A model generated the notes under the pieces. It was not told the origin of the DNA. It saw only the letters and a list, made by a program, of their open reading frames with translations, and made no database searches. 15,327 bases of DNA from Eisenbergiella sp900555195 (GTDB lineage: Bacteria > Bacillota > Clostridia > Lachnospirales > Lachnospiraceae): assembly GCA_902492555.1 (NCBI GenBank), contig CABUMH010000095.1:1-15327 (forward strand), read 5' to 3'. The position numbers and the translations under genes are program-made. Positions within the stretch are counted from its first letter, which is position 1, and each line of letters begins with the position of its first letter. Positions 14,206-15,327 of the stretch are shown one piece after another.

Positions 14206-15147
14206 TTACGGAATACTATGGAAGGCTTCTTTCCTTTTTTGAGAAGGGGTACAGCCGTATTTTTCATGAAACATGCGGCGGAACAGTTTATAATTGGTGA
14301 AGCCATGGCGGGACAAGATGTCCATGATGCCGTCGCGGGTACGGAAAAGATCCTCACAGATGTGGGAAAAACGAACCTGATTGACGTATTCCAGGAAGGT
14401 GATTCCCATATTTTTTTTAAAATATCTGCAGAAATATTCTGGGCTTAGAGCTACCCGGGAGGCAACTTCTTTCAAAGATACCGTGTCCTGGTAATGCGTG
14501 CCTATATATTCCATAACGGTGATCAATCGGGAGCGTTCCTCATCATCAATCATCCGGGACGGCCCAGAGAAAGGAAGTTGGTAGGCGGTAACGCACAAAT
14601 AGAGCACTTCATAGAGCAGGCTGGTAAAATGAAGAGAAAAGCCCGGAGCTTTGCTCCGATAACAGCTGTGTATCTCAGAAAGCAGTTCAGAAAAACGCTG
14701 ATCCATAGACGGATTCGTTCCAGGACCAGAACGAAACTGGATGGCATCATAATCAGGGATGCATCCTTTGAGAAAAGAATGCGGGATCTGCAGGACACAG
14801 ACCCGGGAATGTTCGGAACAGTTTGTGGCGTGGATAGCCCTGGAATTGATGATAGCGAAATCTCCGGGATGAAGCAAGAGCTTCCCTTCGCTCACGAAAA
14901 GTTCCATATATCCTGCATCCAACAAAAGAATTTCTAGACTGTTGTGCCAGTGATTTGGAACAAGGACGCCGATGTCCTCGTAGGAAAAGCACCGCACCTG
15001 AATGGCGGGCTCCGCCACCACATTTTCATGTACCAGGCTGCCCGCAGGAAGCCGGGGGACAGAAGCGTACTTGAGACTGTCGAAGTAGCCGCCCTGGTAT
15101 TCGGCCACAGCGATTGAATGGAGCGTTTCCGTATTCTGACTTTCCAT
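14206..15147 (-). CDS. AraC-family transcriptional regulator (cupin sensor plus two HTH)
   Basis: The 313-residue protein has an N-terminal cupin (about residues 45-130) with NHWHNSLEILLLDAGYME and GDFAIINSRAIHATNC; the His-rich strand resembles sugar-responsive AraC regulators. The C-terminal double HTH covers about 207-305, with VSLKEVASRVALSPEYFCRY, then GIMDILSRHGFTNYKLFRR and a GCTPSQKRK end. The start at 15147 (MESQNTETLH) is preferred: AAAGGA (plus-strand 15155-15160) is 7 nt upstream. An in-frame ATG at 15195 lacks a suitably spaced site. It converges on the DUF378 gene and is transcribed away from whatever lies beyond 15327, the likely place for a divergently regulated operon. No terminator was found after its stop. 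Confidence 0.92.
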   Translation of the reverse strand: MESQNTETLHSIAVAEYQGGYFDSLKYASVPRLPAGSLVHENVVAEPAIQVRCFSYEDIGVLVPNHWHNSLEILLLDAGYMELFVSEGKLLLHPGDFAIINSRAIHATNCSEHSRVCVLQIPHSFLKGCIPDYDAIQFRSGPGTNPSMDQRFSELLSEIHSCYRSKAPGFSLHFTSLLYEVLYLCVTAYQLPFSGPSRMIDDEERSRLITVMEYIGTHYQDTVSLKEVASRVALSPEYFCRYFKKNMGITFLEYVNQVRFSHICEDLFRTRDGIMDILSRHGFTNYKLFRRMFHEKYGCTPSQKRKEAFHSIP

Positions 15148-15232
15148 CGCGCGTTCCTTTCTTTCCCGGCAAATGGGCAAACAGCTGTATAGCATTGCTG
15201 TAAGTAAAAAATTCCCTCTTATTTCTCCTTAT

Positions 15233-15261
15233 ATTATGGGAAAATAAAGATATAAAGTCAA
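15233..15261 (-). promoter_or_regulatory. Near-consensus sigma-A promoter of the minus-strand AraC gene
   Basis: Read on the minus strand, TTGACT (15261-15256) and CATAAT (15238-15233) are separated by exactly 17 nt; each hexamer matches consensus in 5 of 6 positions. The start would be near 15226, leaving an A/T-rich leader of about 78 nt before ATG 15147. Confidence 0.72.
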
Positions 15262-15327
15262 GATCGACCGAAAAGAAGTCAGGATTGCAATAGCGGCGTG
15301 CTGCAGGACATGATAAGATGGGATCAG

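Noticed and set aside
15148..15195. ATG at 15195 as start of the minus-strand AraC protein
   Set aside because: No ribosome binding site at proper spacing, and the added 16 residues look like translated leader; AAAGGA is well placed for ATG 15147.

Overview
The window looks like chromosomal DNA of an anaerobic Clostridia bacterium, most likely Lachnospiraceae. I infer this from mid-50s-range GC, strong purine-rich ribosome binding sites, an aldo/keto reductase with a ferredoxin-like tail, a class II galT next to galK, a DUF4080-type cobalamin-binding radical SAM protein and a VanW/G5 cell-surface protein. No database search was possible, so all family calls rest on recognised motifs. No phage genes, transposase, CRISPR array, rRNA or tRNA were seen.

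Layout. 1-103: leader or gene end, unresolved. 104-2168: aldo/keto reductase and an AraC-type regulator 25 nt apart. 2255-5148: a galactose (Leloir) unit. It has a sigma-A-like promoter, a perfect match to the catabolite-response (cre) consensus at the predicted transcription start, galK, galT with its own ribosome binding site 14 nt later, and a hairpin-plus-T-run terminator. galE is not in the window. 5186-6991: B12-binding radical SAM protein. 7039-8453: a DNA-maintenance pair, nth (endonuclease III) and a DnaQ-fold exonuclease, translationally coupled by an ATGA overlap.

8415-8941 is the most unusual part. A TTGCAA-17-TATAAT promoter lies in the last codons of the exonuclease gene. Just downstream is a 239-bp element with 77-bp terminal inverted repeats (73/77 identical), flanked by the perfect 8-bp direct repeat TGTAACCG: a miniature inverted-repeat transposable element (MITE) with its target duplication. 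Its core is a second hairpin with A5/T5 flanks, like a bidirectional terminator. The element sits in the predicted 5' leader of a 34-residue single-pass membrane peptide (8765-8869) and a secreted VanW/G5 protein (8942-10531), so it may attenuate their expression.

10541-13786: a HypE/AIR-synthase-like protein ending in a C-terminal cysteine, then a tight lrp - aminotransferase - trmL cluster joined by two ATGA overlaps. 13862-14074: a two-helix DUF378 membrane protein followed by a strong terminator. 14206-15147 (minus strand): a second AraC-type regulator with a near-consensus promoter at 15233-15261.

Most genes are ordinary housekeeping or metabolic genes. The points most worth a second look are the MITE in a gene leader, the uncharacterised small membrane peptide beside it, the cre-controlled gal promoter and the HypE-like protein with a terminal Cys.
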